Positions 5,378-6,183 of a DNA stretch of 6,183 nucleotides are shown here, piece after piece. The translations under genes and the position numbers were made by a program. The notes under the pieces are model-generated. The model did not search any database and was not told the DNA's origin. It saw only the letters and a program-made list of their open reading frames with translations. The stretch lies in the NCBI GenBank assembly GCA_024711185.1, contig JANJTI010000236.1, positions 1 to 6,183 of the forward strand, read 5' to 3'. Position 1 is the first letter of the stretch; every line of letters starts with the position of its first letter. This DNA comes from Brevundimonas sp. Lineage in GTDB: Bacteria > Pseudomonadota > Alphaproteobacteria > Caulobacterales > Caulobacteraceae.

Positions 5378-6183
5378 ATGCCGATGAAGCCGCCCATCGC
5401 CGTCCCCACCTCGACCGTGGCCCGCAACGCCCTGGTGGCTGTCGCGATCGTGGCGGTGGGGGCCGCCGTCTACTGGCTGGCGGACATCCTCACGCCGCTG
5501 GCCATGGCCATCTTCCTGCTGATCATGATCGACGGCCTCAAGCGGTTCATCGAGGACCGGACGCCGGTGCCGTCGCATCTGGCCGGCGCGGCGGCCCTGA
5601 TCGTCGTCATTCTCGGCTTCTTCGCCTCCATCGCCATCATCGCCAACGGGGCCCTGAACTTCTTCGACGAGGCGACCGGCGTGACCACCCGGATGGGCCC
5701 GCGTCTCGATCAGGTGATCAGCGACGTGGCCGCCCTCTTCGGCGTCCACACGCCGCCCACCGCGTCCGAACTGATCACCCAGCTGGACATCCGCGGCTAT
5801 CTGACCGCTTTCGCCCTGCAGGCGCAGGGGGCGGTGACCGGCGCCGTCTTCGTGCTCATCTACCTCGCCTTCCTGCTCGCCTCGCAGGTCGGCTTCAAAC
5901 GCAAGCTGGTCGGGATGTTCCCGGACCGGGCGAACCGCAGCGAGGCCATGGAGGTGTTCCAGCGCGTCCGGGGCGGCGTCGAGGGGTACCTCTGGGTCCA
6001 GACCGTCACCGGCGCGATGATCTGCGCGGCCGCCTGGGCGCTGATGCGCGCCGTCGGGCTTCAGAACGCCGAGTTCTGGACCTTCGTCATCTTCATCGTG
6101 TGCTTCATCCCGGTTCTGGGCGGGGCGGTGGCGGGACTGGTGCCGCCCCTCTTCGCCCTGGTGCAGTTCGAGACCTACTGGCA
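5378..6183 (+). CDS. AI-2E (PF01594) family transporter, 5' part (3' end outside window)
   Basis: This is an open reading frame from the ATG at 5378 to the window edge, giving 268 residues with no stop. Family members are polytopic inner-membrane proteins, usually about 350 residues. Some export autoinducer-2 (TqsA) and others are ion antiporters or unassigned (PerM, YdiK), so the substrate cannot be named. Hydrophobic segments lie at about 18-36, 38-52, 68-92, 152-171, 206-225 and 232-262. The stretch [21 protein letters not shown] (192-212, shown by landmarks R196, G199, G203, Y204) and the [19 protein letters not shown] segment (239-257) are the family's typical GYL and IP-x-LG motifs. A soluble loop at about 95-150 separates the third and fourth hydrophobic segments. 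M3 at 5384 is an alternative start; neither has a clear Shine-Dalgarno. The gene is divergent from yjgR across 62 bp. Confidence 0.88.
   Translation, partial: MPMKPPIAVPTSTVARNALVAVAIVAVGAAVYWLADILTPLAMAIFLLIMIDGLKRFIEDRTPVPSHLAGAAALIVVILGFFASIAIIANGALNFFDEATGVTTRMGPRLDQVISDVAALFGVHTPPTASELITQLDIRGYLTAFALQAQGAVTGAVFVLIYLAFLLASQVGFKRKLVGMFPDRANRSEAMEVFQRVRGGVEGYLWVQTVTGAMICAAAWALMRAVGLQNAEFWTFVIFIVCFIPVLGGAVAGLVPPLFALVQFETYW

Noticed and set aside
4320..5387. 355-codon open frame on the + strand opposite yjgR
   Set aside because: Gln/Gly/Val/Leu-rich mirror of the yjgR codon pattern with no domain; antisense shadow.
5339..5749. 136-codon - strand open frame opposite the AI-2E gene
   Set aside because: His/Asp/Gly-rich antisense of hydrophobic membrane-segment codons; the + frame has clear AI-2E motifs.
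1..6183. tRNA, rRNA, CRISPR, insertion sequence, prophage or defence/toxin genes
   Set aside because: Almost all of the window is covered by recognised housekeeping genes, and no repeat arrays, transposase motifs or cloverleaf sequences are visible.

Overview
No previously undescribed system is visible in this window. It is a very GC-rich (by eye around 70%), densely packed bacterial chromosomal segment made of housekeeping and cell-envelope genes. The protein content and order (coaE-dnaQ, then secB, a Tim44-domain protein and a MltA-type lytic transglycosylase) point to an alphaproteobacterium, most likely in Caulobacterales (Caulobacter/Brevundimonas-like). That placement is inferred from protein character and gene order, not from a database search.

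Layout: (1) positions 1-521, + strand, hold the 3' part of coaE (dephospho-CoA kinase), cut by the window edge. (2) dnaQ (epsilon proofreading exonuclease of DNA polymerase III) follows at 527-1249, 5 nt after the coaE stop. (3) secB (export chaperone) lies on the - strand at 1271-1783, tail to tail with dnaQ. (4) A 179-bp divergent spacer, 1784-1962, holds a candidate secB promoter, a 12-bp direct repeat at a 20-bp period and an extended GC-rich dyad. (5) A + strand pair follows: a membrane-anchored Tim44-domain protein (1963-2604) and an MltA lipoprotein (2601-3728), overlapping by GTGA. (6) A YjgR/DUF853-type HerA-like ATPase is on the - strand at 3738-5315, convergent with mltA across 9 bp. 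(7) A 62-bp divergent spacer leads to an AI-2E (PF01594) family membrane protein starting at 5378, open at the right edge.

Functional themes: CoA synthesis and replication fidelity on the left; protein export (SecB), an inner-membrane Tim44-like protein and peptidoglycan turnover (MltA) in the middle; a DNA-translocase-like ATPase and a polytopic transporter on the right. The genes form several short transcription units (coaE-dnaQ; secB; timA-mltA; yjgR; AI-2E) in alternating orientation rather than one operon. The most interesting non-coding part is the secB/timA spacer. The other findings are small: start-codon decisions, hairpins across convergent stop codons, and a clamp-binding motif in DnaQ that lacks its usual glutamine. 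Many long ORFs in the other frames are high-GC shadows and are not annotated.
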